A DNA stretch of 64,000 nt, from the NCBI GenBank assembly GCA_041674385.1, contig JBAYVU010000006.1, positions 1-64,000 on the forward strand, written 5' to 3'. The position numbers and the translations under genes are program-made. This DNA comes from JACRAR01 sp041674385. Its GTDB lineage: Bacteria > Pseudomonadota > Gammaproteobacteria > Burkholderiales > Rhodocyclaceae. The stretch's first letter is position 1, and every line of letters starts with the position of its first letter. This document shows positions 36,231 through 45,591 of the stretch, piece after piece. The notes beneath the pieces are model-generated. The model was given only the letters and a program-made list of their open reading frames with translations, did no database searches and was not told the DNA's origin.

Positions 36231-36602
36231 CTAACGGGTGCTATGCAATAACGCCGGCAGCTCCCGCTCCAGCAGATTCGGATCGCCGGCGTTGAGTTCC
36301 ACCAGCCGGCGCAAGTGGATGATGCTGTCGAGTCCAAGATTGTCGCAACGCAACCCCATCTTCGTTCCTTCGAGATGAGCGACGGTCGCCCGCATGACGA
36401 TCGCCACACCCTCCCCGAGATCGAGCTTCAACTGACACTTCGCACCGATTATGCCGGGCCAATCGGCCGACATGTTGAGCAAGGCACCCTTGAGAGAAAT
36501 GTCCAGAAGTTCGCCTTTCCAGGTTCCTGTGGCATCAACCAGCTGCACCACGGCATGGAAAGGCGCGCGCCAAAAAGCGCGGTGATCCTGCGAGTCGTTC
36601 AT
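36231..36602 (-). CDS. PilZ-domain protein (c-di-GMP receptor type)
   Basis: A 123-residue single PilZ domain. The c-di-GMP-binding residues are present: R8-x3-R12 near the start (HRAFWRAPF) and D34-x-S36-x2-G39 in DISLKGA. It may be an effector for c-di-GMP made by enzymes such as the GGDEF-EAL protein at 10272. Convergent with the preceding gene, 18 bases apart; last recognisable core gene before the island. Confidence 0.88.
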   Translation of the reverse strand: MNDSQDHRAFWRAPFHAVVQLVDATGTWKGELLDISLKGALLNMSADWPGIIGAKCQLKLDLGEGVAIVMRATVAHLEGTKMGLRCDNLGLDSIIHLRRLVELNAGDPNLLERELPALLHSTR

Positions 36603-36914
36603 CTGTTGTCCCGTTCTTTGCGTTGCCGGAAAATATGCCGAATCCCTACGCCCCGAGTTGCGCTATCATCGACCATCACAACCCGGAATATTATTGTAGC
36701 CCATCGTCCCAAAGGAAGCTGATTGAAGATTGCCACCTGAAACTAATAGGTGAATATCGCGAAGTGTCAGGTTGTCTCACATTTTTTGCCTTTCCGTTCT
36801 ACGAGCGAAAAGGCAAGCATCAGACAGTCTCACAAAATTTCACTCTATAAACAGGAATTTGTGTAGCTCTCCATGTAGCTGAAATAGCGTCATAAAGTTA
36901 AAGTTGCGAAACCG
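36603..36914. other. core/island boundary gap
   Basis: 312 bases between the PilZ gene (transcribed leftward) and the integrase (rightward). No tRNA or tmRNA end was found that could serve as attachment site. An imperfect hairpin (TTGCCTTT/AAAGGCAA, about 36787-36817) is present without a T-run. The island attachment site should be near here but could not be defined without the other end. Confidence 0.4.
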
Positions 36915-38144
36915 ATGGCTAGGCTGACCGACATTCAAATAAGGCACTGGATCAGGGCAGGAAATCCAGTCGCAAAAGCCCAAGGGGAAGTTCCTGGTCT
37001 GACTTTTACGCTGTCTGCCAAGGGCGCTGCAAGCTGGATTCTCCGCTACCGTTTTGGCGGCAGACCCCGAGAACTGACAATCGGCCGTTACCCGGAATAC
37101 TCAATCAAACATGCCAAAGAGGAGGCGCTGGAAGCACGTGCCAAAATCCAGAAAGGCATTGATGTCGCCAGAGAGAAACAACTCGCAACCATTGAGCGAG
37201 CAGTTGCCAAGACACTAAAACAACTGGCTACTGACTACATGGAGAAGGTCTTTCCAAGGCTCGCTCCCACCACGGCCAAGCAACGCCGTCACCATATCGA
37301 AGATGTCATTCTTCCCAAACTGGGAGGATTGGCCGCGCGGGATGTCAGTACAGCCGATGTCGTTGCATTGATCGAAGCCGTCGGAAAGAAATCGCAAAGC
37401 GTTGCCGACCTGGTATTCACGGCTATCTCAGAAATTTTCAAGCACGGTATTGCACGCCACGTAGTAACTGCGAATCCATGCGCAGGCATCACGGTTTCCG
37501 CAATTTGTGGCAAACCAGAACCAAAACGGCAACGCCTCAAGCTAACGGAAGACGAGCTACGCATCATTCTTCCTGCGCTGCCCAGTATTGGCGATCAAAA
37601 CGCCTTGGCGGTAAAGATTCAGTTAGCCACCTGTGTTCGCATTAGCGAATTGGCAAAGGCGGAATGGAAGGATATAGATTTCGAGCAGGCCGTATGGCAT
37701 GTACCAGACGCCAACAGCAAAACCGGCAGGGGTTTCACGATTCCACTCGTTCCCGCCGTAGTTGAGTGGTTTAGGGCGCTTCAGACGCTTGCTTGTGGCT
37801 CGCGGTTCGTGCTTCCGGCGCGAACCACAAGTCGGCGCCAATCTGAGCTGGGCGAGATGCACTATGAGCAACGCGCCCTCAATGCCATGTTGCACAAACT
37901 TTGCGCCCGACTGGGCGACAAGGTCAGGCGATTTACCCCGCACGATTTGCGTTCAACCGCTCGCAGCCATCTTTCTGCATTAGGGGTAAGTCTGATTGTT
38001 GCTGAAAGGTGCTTGAACCATTCACTCGGCGGCCTTGTCGCTGTTTATGACCAGCATGACTATCTGACCGAGCGACGAGCCGCGCTTGAAATGTGGACGA
38101 ATTTGATTTGTGCCTGCGAATCAGGAAAAGAAGGCAGCTCTTGA
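36915..38144 (+). CDS. P4-type tyrosine integrase
   Basis: A 409-residue site-specific recombinase. The N-terminus (LTFTLSAKGAASWILRYRFGGR...LTIGRYPEYS) is the DUF4102 arm-binding domain typical of island and P4-like integrases. The catalytic residues are recognisable: Arg in TCVRISELAKAEW, HDLRSTARSHL (His, Arg) and LNHSLGGLVAVYDQHDY (His, Tyr). It is the first gene of the island and points inward, a common layout where the attachment site lies just upstream. Confidence 0.93.
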   Translation: MARLTDIQIRHWIRAGNPVAKAQGEVPGLTFTLSAKGAASWILRYRFGGRPRELTIGRYPEYSIKHAKEEALEARAKIQKGIDVAREKQLATIERAVAKTLKQLATDYMEKVFPRLAPTTAKQRRHHIEDVILPKLGGLAARDVSTADVVALIEAVGKKSQSVADLVFTAISEIFKHGIARHVVTANPCAGITVSAICGKPEPKRQRLKLTEDELRIILPALPSIGDQNALAVKIQLATCVRISELAKAEWKDIDFEQAVWHVPDANSKTGRGFTIPLVPAVVEWFRALQTLACGSRFVLPARTTSRRQSELGEMHYEQRALNAMLHKLCARLGDKVRRFTPHDLRSTARSHLSALGVSLIVAERCLNHSLGGLVAVYDQHDYLTERRAALEMWTNLICACESGKEGSS

Positions 38145-38174
38145 ATAGCGCCGACCAACACGGCAAAATATGTT

Positions 38175-38191
38175 ACGTTATTCGTTAACGT
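38175..38191. promoter_or_regulatory. putative operator of Phd-ParE module 1
   Basis: Inverted repeat ACGTTA-TTCGT-TAACGT, 16 bases before the antitoxin ATG. Phd antitoxins repress their own promoters at such palindromes. Confidence 0.45.
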
Positions 38192-38207
38192 ATTTATGGA
38201 GATTGCC

Positions 38208-38489
38208 ATGAGCTTACGAACTTCCGACGTTGTGCCCATCAGCGAAGCACGGGCCAGACTCACCGAACTCGCCGAGGAAGTCGTCGACGGCGGCGCCGAG
38301 AAGGTGCTGACTAAGAATGGCTCCAGCTACGTCGCGCTTGTCGATGCAAAAAAACTCGACTACTACCATTTCCTTGAGCAGGAACACGCCAATTTGGTGC
38401 TGCTTGATGAAGCGGAACGAGGCTTGCGGCAGTTGCTCGCAGGGCAACGTGTCTCTGAAGCTGAATTGACGCAGGCCCTCGCTGACTGA
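38208..38489 (+). CDS. Phd/YefM-family antitoxin (module 1)
   Basis: A 93-residue antitoxin with the Phd start SDVVPISEARARLTELAEEV. The ATG at 38208 has a GGAG ribosome-binding site; the one at 38196 does not. The C-terminal half (LDYYHFLEQEHANLVLLDEAERGL) is acidic and should wrap the toxin. It is clearly paralogous to the antitoxin at 57121-57408. The toxin begins two bases after its stop. Confidence 0.9.
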   Translation: MSLRTSDVVPISEARARLTELAEEVVDGGAEKVLTKNGSSYVALVDAKKLDYYHFLEQEHANLVLLDEAERGLRQLLAGQRVSEAELTQALAD

Positions 38490-38490
38490 T

Positions 38491-38874
38491 ATGACCTTGC
38501 CAGCGACGGCCAAGGTTGAGGCCGCACCAAATTTTCTTGCGACGCTCGATGATGCGCATGCATTTTTTGTTGCCCAAGATGCCGAGTCCGCCGATGCTCG
38601 ATTTCGCAACCTGAAGGCCAAGCTTCGAGAGATGGTCGCAATCCTTGCTTGGTCGCCAGCCAGCGGTCGCCCCGCACGGTTCTTCGAGACAAATTCAGCT
38701 CAAGCCAAGTTAAGAGCGGCTGCTATTGCCAACTTAGCGCAACAGACGGGACTCCCCGATCTTCGCGAGTACATTGTCGATCAGCACATCGTGCTGTATG
38801 CCCACTCCACAACCCTGGTTGTGCTGCTGGCACTGAAGCATCAACGGCAACTGATTTACGGTGCCGAATCCTAG
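38491..38874 (+). CDS. RelE/ParE-family toxin (module 1)
   Basis: A 127-residue ParE-like toxin, partner of the preceding antitoxin. The C-terminal strand pattern LREYIVDQHIVLYAHSTTL and LLALKHQRQL is diagnostic of the ParE fold. Compared with minimal ParE it has about 25 extra residues in the middle, a feature shared with the module 2 toxin at 56714. Target (gyrase or ribosome) is unknown. Confidence 0.85.
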   Translation: MTLPATAKVEAAPNFLATLDDAHAFFVAQDAESADARFRNLKAKLREMVAILAWSPASGRPARFFETNSAQAKLRAAAIANLAQQTGLPDLREYIVDQHIVLYAHSTTLVVLLALKHQRQLIYGAES

Positions 38875-38914
38875 ACTCAGCGAGTCGTCCAAGGTTGATC
38901 CGCGAATGAATCGG

Positions 38915-39772
38915 TTAGCTGGCAGCATTTACTGCTCTCGCTCGCCTGTATCTGCCGCACGCGGCAACTAGGGAAATGGCTTGCAACTGGACTCTGTCGC
39001 TGCCCTGCAACTTGCCAGGAAACTTCCGCCGCAGTTTGACGAGAAGCTCCTGACGCGTACCTGAAAATACAAATCTCCCATCGGGCGATTTTCTCAGCAG
39101 TTCCTTTGCGATCAGTCGCTGCTCGGCTGCGTTTTTGATGCACTGCTGGGTTTCCTCGAAAACACCCTTGCCAACCTGATCTACTGGCGTTTTTTTGGGC
39201 GATCCCCGGTTTTGGCGCCTAGTTGATTCCACCGCTCGCTCATGCAAATCAATGGGGCGATATCTGACTTTCCAGTTATGGGGTGACTGGTTGTAGTTCG
39301 GAATATCGGCTAGTAGGAAGACATCGAGGGCATAGGCGACATCCGGATGCTCCACGGCGGACTGGACGAAATCCCCAGACCGTCTTTGGCGTTGAACAAC
39401 TAGCGCAAGTCGTTCGGCTTGATGATTGAGCGTGCGCCACTTCAGGTAGCGTTCGAGAAAATAATCGGAGAGTGGCATTCCCATCGCGCCAAGTTGAATC
39501 CCGATCTTCATCCAAGCAATGGGTGGCAGTTGTAAGTCGCTAGAGAGTTGAGCGGGATGCTTACGCACGCACGGAACCAACTTCCTGATGAGTTTTAGTT
39601 GCTCCTCTGGCAATGGAATGCGCAGCCGGCTCTCAGTGCTATCAAGTGCGCACTGCAAATAATTATGCAGACGTGTGCGTGCCGCCCCCTTGGGGCGGAT
39701 CTCCGGGCAGTCCGTAAAAAACATATGCACGAGCGCGTCACAGCATGGCCATGCACTGTCATTGAACTTCAC
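38915..39772 (-). CDS. island protein of unknown function
   Basis: A 285-residue basic, helical protein starting at GTG (39770-39772) with a GGAG ribosome-binding site. The middle part is rich in Arg/Gln; no catalytic motif, membrane segment or known DNA-binding motif was recognised. It is transcribed toward the toxin gene and away from a 280-base region with TTCCTGT repeats and an operator-like palindrome, so it may be regulated through these, or belong to a replication/maintenance module. Confidence 0.6.
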   Translation of the reverse strand: MKFNDSAWPCCDALVHMFFTDCPEIRPKGAARTRLHNYLQCALDSTESRLRIPLPEEQLKLIRKLVPCVRKHPAQLSSDLQLPPIAWMKIGIQLGAMGMPLSDYFLERYLKWRTLNHQAERLALVVQRQRRSGDFVQSAVEHPDVAYALDVFLLADIPNYNQSPHNWKVRYRPIDLHERAVESTRRQNRGSPKKTPVDQVGKGVFEETQQCIKNAAEQRLIAKELLRKSPDGRFVFSGTRQELLVKLRRKFPGKLQGSDRVQLQAISLVAACGRYRRARAVNAAS

Positions 39773-39784
39773 AGCAATTGCTCC

Positions 39785-39870
39785 AGTTCCTGTTTCCTCC
39801 TGTAAATAATATCGCGGTTAAACAGGAACTGCATAGTTCCTGTCAATTAGTGGAAACTTCCTGTCTTCTC
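39785..39870. repeat. iteron-like TTCCTGT repeats with palindrome
   Basis: Several copies of TTCCTGT or TTCTCCTGT occur in about 85 bases (39787, 39837, 39858, plus variants), and an inverted copy makes a palindrome ACAGGAACT-GCAT-AGTTCCTGT at 39822-39843. A second palindrome, CCACATC...GATGTGG, is at 39912-39933. They lie between the unknown island gene and the AlpA-like/Rep-like genes: operator or replication iterons. Confidence 0.5.
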
Positions 39871-40052
39871 CTGTCGTAATCGGCCTGTATCGCGCCATAT
39901 CTGCGAACAAACCACATCCCTGACGAGATGTGGTGTTGTTGGAGTCGGGAATCTAGGGGCCTGAAAGCAGCAGATTTTCAAACTGTAAAGCATGCCCGCT
40001 AGAACAAGAATGCATGGTGTATTCGGGTTGCTAGCTCAACTTGGAGACAGAT

Positions 40053-40367
40053 ATGAATCTCAATTCAAATGGGCGTTGCAGCAGTGATGAAGTGATCGGT
40101 GGGTACGCTGCGGGCGCTAATCGGGTGCTTGCAAAGCCGCAGCACGCATCTGTGAAATCGCTTACTTCAGCACTGACTGAATTTGATTTTCTCCCCGACA
40201 CGGCGAATGTGCGTCTTCCTGTGGTGAAGGCTTTGTATGGCTGTTCGAGTGCCACTATCTGGCGTGCGGTGAAGTCTGGGCATGTGCCGTCGCCGCGGCG
40301 CCTCACTCCGCGCATTACGGCATGGAATGTCGGGGAGTTGCGTGCTGCATTGGCGAAGGCCCGCTAG
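40053..40367 (+). CDS. AlpA-like excisionase/regulator
   Basis: A 104-residue protein whose C-terminal half is an AlpA/MerR-type winged helix: LPVVKALYGCSSATIWRAVKSG followed by PRRLTPRITAWNVGELRAAL. Such proteins act as recombination directionality factors or activate island integrase genes. The ATG has a GGAG ribosome-binding site; the longer TTG start at 40041 is less likely. It sits between the repeat region and the Rep-like gene. Confidence 0.8.
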   Translation: MNLNSNGRCSSDEVIGGYAAGANRVLAKPQHASVKSLTSALTEFDFLPDTANVRLPVVKALYGCSSATIWRAVKSGHVPSPRRLTPRITAWNVGELRAALAKAR

Positions 40368-40512
40368 TCCATCTGCGGCAGAGTCAGCAGCATTGACGGC
40401 TCTGCCGCCCCCCTACAAATATTTTCACTATCCAACACCCAACATCCCTGAAGCGCAAGACCGTCCTAATTTGACCTGACGAGTCTTCCCCTCGACATTG
40501 AAAGGATATCCG

Positions 40513-41376
40513 ATGAAATCAACTACCCATCACCTATCTATCAGAGACAACGCCAAGCTGCCGGCCATCATCTACGGCTTTGACCGAATTACCGTTTGGC
40601 TCGACCACCCCGAGCTACCGATCAAGATTGCTCATCTAAAAAGGCACTGCACTAATGTGGAGGAATCACTCCAGCAGATGCCATTTAACCCTCGCTGGAA
40701 GCTCAAGGTCGAGCTGTATCAGCCAACCATCGAAGGGCTTGAGCTGCTGGAATCTGCTCTTGGTTACGAAATCGCCGTATGCGTGACCTATGTCGAAATC
40801 GCATGTGATATACGTTCAACCCAAAAGGGGCAGGCTCGTAAGCAGCTCAAGGACTTTCTCGCAGGCGCGTACATCCCCAACCTGCGCCAGACAGCACAGC
40901 GTGACTATATGACTTGGTACTTTGGGCGACGTGCAAACGAAAATGGAATACAGCCGTCGGTTCTGGTCGCCTACGCTGATAAACCCAGCAAGTTGAACAA
41001 TGCACAACCGGCGGAGAAGGATCTCTGTGACCTACATATCGAGGGTCGCAGGGCAGGCACCAAAGGTCTCAAACCTCAGGGCATCATCAGTCTGAGTGAT
41101 CTGATTCAATTTAATCACCAGAAGTTCTGGGATAACAATCTCGTGATGTACCAGCTTCCCAAGCTCGCCCAATTGGGTCGTTTACTGGCAGCGGATCAGG
41201 GGCGTAGTGCTGACGTGAGTGGCACAGCCCTGCGCAAGCGCGCACATGCCTGGATTGAACGGTATAGCAATGAAGGTGCTTTTGTATTGCACAACGCTCT
41301 GCGGGACTATCCGCAGTTGAAGCGCCATCTCTCCAAGGTGAAGTTTTCGGAGTGGCTCAAGATGATCGTTCAATAA
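40513..41376 (+). CDS. possible replication-initiation protein
   Basis: A 287-residue protein with an AAAGGA ribosome-binding site. Segments such as IIYGFDRITVWLDHPE and YEIAVCVTYVEIACDI resemble alternating beta strands of rolling-circle/phage-type Rep proteins, but I could not see a certain HUH or catalytic Tyr motif. Context next to an AlpA-like protein and iteron-like repeats supports a replication or mobilisation role. Function unproven. Confidence 0.5.
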   Translation: MKSTTHHLSIRDNAKLPAIIYGFDRITVWLDHPELPIKIAHLKRHCTNVEESLQQMPFNPRWKLKVELYQPTIEGLELLESALGYEIAVCVTYVEIACDIRSTQKGQARKQLKDFLAGAYIPNLRQTAQRDYMTWYFGRRANENGIQPSVLVAYADKPSKLNNAQPAEKDLCDLHIEGRRAGTKGLKPQGIISLSDLIQFNHQKFWDNNLVMYQLPKLAQLGRLLAADQGRSADVSGTALRKRAHAWIERYSNEGAFVLHNALRDYPQLKRHLSKVKFSEWLKMIVQ

Positions 41377-41584
41377 GTTCGGCTGCAGTGCAGGGTACAA
41401 AATCACGACTGATACAGATGTACATTTTCTACTATTGCGCATGTGTGCAAATTGCGAGGATTCGCGTCTCGTTGCCAACGGCGGTGCAATCCTCGCTGAC
41501 TTTTCAGGAATCCTTGCACAGCGCATTTCAGCAAAACCGCAACCCTGTAGCAGTCACAACGCAATCGGTGATACTGGAAATATC

Positions 41585-43423
41585 GTGACGATAAGCAATC
41601 AGCAGTATCAAGAGATCATCACCACAAAAAGCAAGCGGGTCGAGGTCCTTGCCTGTCCGGGTAGCGGGAAAACCCATACGTTGATACAGCGGGTGCGCCA
41701 TCTCATCCAAACCGGGGTGCCACCGAGCAAGATTCTCGTGTTGAGCTTCTCTAACGCGTCGGTGGGTGAGCTGAAGCGACGCATGAATTTCCCAACCTCA
41801 GGCGAGGTTACGGATCAGCTCTGTTCTGTAGAACTTGCACTGGCCAGGGTCAAGGTGTCGACAGCTCATAGTTTTGCTCTCGGGTTACTCCCTCAGTCCA
41901 AAAGGGGCTTCAAGCCAATGACAGATAAGCAGTCCAAAACACTACTGCTTACGGTCGCCCGCAAAATGGCAAATGGCATCACACGGCAGAAACTATGGGC
42001 CGACAAAAGCAGGCGCATTTTGGAACGCAGGCAGGAACAGCTCAGAGAACTGTCATGGGAAAAGCATCGGCTGGTTCCTGGCCTGTTCGACCTTGCTCAG
42101 GCTGCGCAAATAAAACTTGCTGACGCTATCGAACAACGATATCCGACTCTAAAAGGCTACCTCAACGTGCTACTGGAAGTCCGCCGTCGCCTTGTGAAGG
42201 AAAAAGCAAAACGAGGTTTGCGGGGATACGGTGACATGTTGGCTGAGGCAGGCAAGCTCATAGACGCTGGCAAGGCTACGCTGCCCTATCAACATGTCTT
42301 GGTAGACGAATATCAAGATTGCAGCCCCGCGCAAGTACAGCTGCTGACAAAGCTCATCGGAGCGACAGATTGCAGCGTAATGGTGTTGGGGGATGCCAAT
42401 CAGGCCATCTTCGCCTTTGCAGGGGCTACTTACACCCCGCTTGGCGATGTGCTCGATAACGTCGTGCAACTGCCGTTATCGGTTTCGCGGCGGCTGACCA
42501 AGCAAACCGCAGCATTAGCCTCGGCGGTTGCACAGCACTCAGCAAAGCAGTCGATACGGGCCATGCACGATGGCCCCGAGCCCATCCTGATGCTTAATTC
42601 CTCACTGAAAGCACAGGCTAATCGCGTAACGAAGGATATTCGTCAATTGATGGCAGAAGGTGTTCCCGCGCAGCAGATCGCGGTACTCGCCAGGCACAAG
42701 GCCACCTTGAAGCCCATCGAGCAGTCGTTACTCGCGCACCATGTTCAGACTGCACGTATTGGCATTAAACGGAAGCGCGTTCATGCCCAGCGTGTGCTTA
42801 AGATGGTTCGTTTGATCGAATTCAGCGAGACCAGAGAGAAACCAGTCGGCGTGAGCATGCTCCGCGCCAAACTGTCAAAGTTAGAAGGTATTCAGGAGCA
42901 AGGATGGTTGAAAGCGGTTCAGGTAATCAATAGGGAAAAAATACCCCCCTCACTTGAGGGGCGCTACCGATTTTGTGCCCAAGAGTACTTAAGACTACTC
43001 GGCGGAATCCGCAATAACAAGGAAATACGCGATGACCTGAATCGTTGGGAGTCAACCTGCCGGGAGCACAAAAATGCGCGAGCTATGCTTAACGCCATTC
43101 GCTCGATAGAGCCTGCCAAAATCGTGACGGGCACTATTCATGCCGCCAAAGGTCGGGAGTGGGCACATGTTTTCATTGTGGGCGTTACCGAGGGGCTATT
43201 GCCAGACTTTAGGGCGCGTGACGAAGTGTCGCTCAGCGAAGAACGCAATTTGCTGTTCGTCGCGATCACTCGCGCGCAGGAGAGCGTGAGTCTCTACCAT
43301 GGTCCCGCCGCTCACTCCAAGAGTCGGCAACGCTTTTCTGAATTAAGTCGCTTCCTCGACGATCCCGCGGTACAGGCATCCTTGGCGGTTCGGAAGCAGA
43401 TCAAGAAGCAGAGCCCTAGCTAG
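41585..43423 (+). CDS. UvrD/REP-type superfamily 1 helicase
   Basis: About 612 residues from a GTG start. Motifs: Walker A ACPGSGKTHT (residues 23-32), Walker B LVDEYQDCSPAQ, motif III GDANQAIFAFAG, motif V IHAAKGREWAHVF and motif VI VAITRAQ. The open frame extends to 41435, but the first ~50 residues lack helicase homology; 41585 is preferred by the QYQEI Q-motif-like start. UvrD-type helicases are common in defence islands (for example as GajB), but no OLD-family partner is adjacent. The stop codon lies within a 26-bp inverted repeat. Confidence 0.88.
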   Translation: MTISNQQYQEIITTKSKRVEVLACPGSGKTHTLIQRVRHLIQTGVPPSKILVLSFSNASVGELKRRMNFPTSGEVTDQLCSVELALARVKVSTAHSFALGLLPQSKRGFKPMTDKQSKTLLLTVARKMANGITRQKLWADKSRRILERRQEQLRELSWEKHRLVPGLFDLAQAAQIKLADAIEQRYPTLKGYLNVLLEVRRRLVKEKAKRGLRGYGDMLAEAGKLIDAGKATLPYQHVLVDEYQDCSPAQVQLLTKLIGATDCSVMVLGDANQAIFAFAGATYTPLGDVLDNVVQLPLSVSRRLTKQTAALASAVAQHSAKQSIRAMHDGPEPILMLNSSLKAQANRVTKDIRQLMAEGVPAQQIAVLARHKATLKPIEQSLLAHHVQTARIGIKRKRVHAQRVLKMVRLIEFSETREKPVGVSMLRAKLSKLEGIQEQGWLKAVQVINREKIPPSLEGRYRFCAQEYLRLLGGIRNNKEIRDDLNRWESTCREHKNARAMLNAIRSIEPAKIVTGTIHAAKGREWAHVFIVGVTEGLLPDFRARDEVSLSEERNLLFVAITRAQESVSLYHGPAAHSKSRQRFSELSRFLDDPAVQASLAVRKQIKKQSPS

Positions 43424-43445
43424 CGATAATGCATCTTATCGCTAG
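43420..43445. repeat. dif-like inverted repeat, copy A
   Basis: Arms CTAGCGATAA and TTATCGCTAG separated by six bases (TGCATC). An identical pair of arms with a different spacer lies at 47142-47167. The ATAA-N6-TTAT centre is the layout of Xer recombinase core sites. It overlaps the stop codon of the helicase. No T-run, so a terminator is unlikely. The remaining bases of the gap to 43738 hold nothing recognisable. Confidence 0.6.
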
Positions 43446-43738
43446 TCAGAGTCGGGTCGCGCTGGCATTCCGGTATTCGGCCTAAGCCGACCTTGGGGGT
43501 GCAGCCCGTGTTGGCCGGCAATGTGCTGGTTACCTGCCGCTCAGGTAAGAATGGCTCTGGACGACAGCCATCCTACAAGTAGATTGGCCCGCAGAGCTGC
43601 ATGTGTGAATTTGCTGACCGGATAAACCTAGAGTCTGTAGTCCAGTGGGCAGCCGGACATTGGTAATGGTGCGCAAAGTACATTCTCAGTCATTTCTTGT
43701 AAAGGTCAGTTCTGGTGAAATGGTGTGCTCCAGCCCCC

Positions 43739-44695
43739 CTATTCATAAGCTCCCGCCAGCCGCTGGTTTTCTAGCAGAATGCTGTGGCGAGCGAGCCCGA
43801 GCAGCACGCTGGTCTTCAGGTCGTGATCCGTCCAGGGCTTATCGAGAAAAGCGAAGATGTGTGCCTGATTGATTGCCAGCAGCAGATCATCGTGTTCGAT
43901 CTGGCCACTGATGAGAATACGCGTGCAATCGGGCTGGCGGGCAGCGAAGCGCTTGAGCAGTTCGACGCCGTTCATCTCAGGCATGCGGAAATCGGAAACA
44001 ATGCATGAAAAGTTTGTCGTCTCAGCCATGCGCAGGGCCTCCGCTGCCGAGTGGGCAACATGAATGCGCACCTCGCCCACCATGGCTACCCACGGCCCCG
44101 CCTCGTCGCGGATTGCGACGAACAGGCTGTCGTTATCGAGAGGTGGGCGCAAAGCACGCGATAGACTACTCACCACTGCCCGGTCATCATCGACGATGAG
44201 AACCCGTCCGGGTTCCATGCCGGCCACCGGCGAAAGGCCGCGCGCGGTGGCGAGCCCTACGAGCTGGCGATTTTCCCGCAGCACCTCGCCATAGTCCAAC
44301 GACTGCGCCAGGGCAGCCTTCAGGTAGTAGGTATTCCAGGGTTTGGCGATGAAGCGGTAGATGCGACTCTCGTTGACCAGTCGCGCTAGGGTTTCGAGAT
44401 CGGACTGGCCGGAAAGCACGAGGCGCATGCAGTCGGGTTGCATGCGGGTGAGTTCACGCAGGAACGTGATACCGTCCATGGTCGGCATGCGGTAATCGCT
44501 GATCACAGCGTCGTAAGTGACTTCACTGGCACGCTGTAATGCCAGGACGGGATCGGTGTAGCCGTCGATCGTGTATGCTGAAAAATCGAACGGCGGCATA
44601 TGCAATTCCCGTCGCACGGCATTGACGATGTTTGGTTCGTCGTCGACGACGAGAAGGCGGCGTTCCGTAAATTCTTTCATCTTGGGTTTTTCCAT
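43739..44695 (-). CDS. tandem receiver-domain response regulator
   Basis: A 318-residue protein with two CheY-type receivers. REC1 (about 12-130): LLVVDDEPNIV, phospho-Asp in DAVISDYRMP, and IAKPWN. REC2 (about 163-305): VLIVDDDRAVV, SCIVSDFRMPEMNG and LDKPWTDHD. The KPW signature is typical of receivers paired with HD-GYP or GGDEF outputs. No output domain of its own. It lies three bases after the HD-GYP fragment and was probably co-transcribed with it. Start may be the ATG at 44695 or 44680. Confidence 0.85.
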   Translation of the reverse strand: MEKPKMKEFTERRLLVVDDEPNIVNAVRRELHMPPFDFSAYTIDGYTDPVLALQRASEVTYDAVISDYRMPTMDGITFLRELTRMQPDCMRLVLSGQSDLETLARLVNESRIYRFIAKPWNTYYLKAALAQSLDYGEVLRENRQLVGLATARGLSPVAGMEPGRVLIVDDDRAVVSSLSRALRPPLDNDSLFVAIRDEAGPWVAMVGEVRIHVAHSAAEALRMAETTNFSCIVSDFRMPEMNGVELLKRFAARQPDCTRILISGQIEHDDLLLAINQAHIFAFLDKPWTDHDLKTSVLLGLARHSILLENQRLAGAYE

Positions 44696-44698
44696 GAT

Positions 44699-45590
44699 TT
44701 AGTGCTCCGCCGCGCGAATAAAGATTTTCAAGGGTTCACCGCCGCGTTCGAGCTCGATCAATTGCCTGATGATCGCCTCGTCGAGCTTGCCGAAGCTGGC
44801 CAGCAGCAGATAGCCTTCCTTGTGATAGAGACTGCGCGACAACACCATCCCTGGCCTCAGACGTTCTGTGGGTACCAGCTTTTCCTTCCAGAGTGATGGC
44901 GGCGGTTCCGGCTGTCGGTCGCGCAGCACGCTAGGAGTGGCGTCATTGCGAATCGTCAGCATCAGTGTTTGTCCCTCCGACACCTCCAAGGATGCGATGC
45001 GATTGATCGTTTCGGTATTGAGCACGCGCCCTTTCGGCAGCAAGGTGTAGCCGTCACGATGTAACAGATCGCGCGACAGAACCATGCCTGGCTTAAGTTG
45101 CCCAACCCGCAGGTTCAGCTCTTGCGGATGCTTTTTCGCTTCCTCGATCAGCATGGCGAAGAAGGCATCGACGACCGTGGGGTCGTAGCGCAGGCCGCGC
45201 TCCTTCTGGATCAGCTGCTGAGCCTCGATTGGCGTGTGTTCGCGCAGCGTCAGCGTGCCGCATTGCAATGCGTCGTAATCGTTTGCCAGTGCCAGGATGC
45301 GCGCGCCCAGAGGAATCACCAGGCCGACGAGCTGATCGGGGTAACCCTTGCCATTGAAAAGCTCATGATGATGACGAATCAGGATGGCGGCCTCTGCCAG
45401 CTGCTCGACGGCCATCAGCAGTTGCTGGCCCTTGGCCGGGTGCGTCATCATCTCCTTGCGTTCCTGTTGTGTCAGGTTGTTGAACGGCGTATTGAGCAGC
45501 TTGTCGGGCAGACTGATCTTTCCGATGTCATGCAGTAGGGCGGCAAGGAAGATATTCTGCTGTTCAGCTTCGGGTAGCCCTGCATGGGAA
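44699..45590 (-). pseudogene. HD-GYP phosphodiesterase gene, 5'-truncated
   Basis: The frame shows a largely complete HD-GYP domain: LLHDIGKISLPDKLL at the upstream end, RHHHELFNGKGYP (the GYP motif), and DYDAL, followed by a C-terminal region with two repeats of RPGMVLSR / KPGMVLSR. Homology starts at about GLPEAEQ near 45575 and stops abruptly where a helicase fragment begins on the other strand, so the N-terminus (first HD helices and any receiver) is lost. Only internal starts such as 45451 remain; a functional product is unlikely. Confidence 0.65.
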
Positions 45591-45591
45591 G

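Noticed and set aside
36623..36850. 75-codon plus-strand ORF between PilZ and integrase genes
   Set aside because: No ribosome-binding site, family motif or coding composition.
38175..38191. island attachment site
   Set aside because: A short palindrome just before an antitoxin gene is better explained as its operator; no matching second copy was found.
39785..39870. CRISPR array
   Set aside because: Repeats are only about 7 bases, irregularly spaced, with no unique spacers and no cas genes in the window.
41435..41584. 50-residue N-terminal extension of the UvrD helicase
   Set aside because: The segment has no helicase homology and no convincing ribosome-binding site; the GTG at 41585 starts the Q-motif region. 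It stays possible.
43420..43445. 26-bp inverted repeat as Rho-independent terminator
   Set aside because: No T-run on either side, stem not GC-rich, and the same arms recur in a different setting at 47142; a recombination or binding site fits better.
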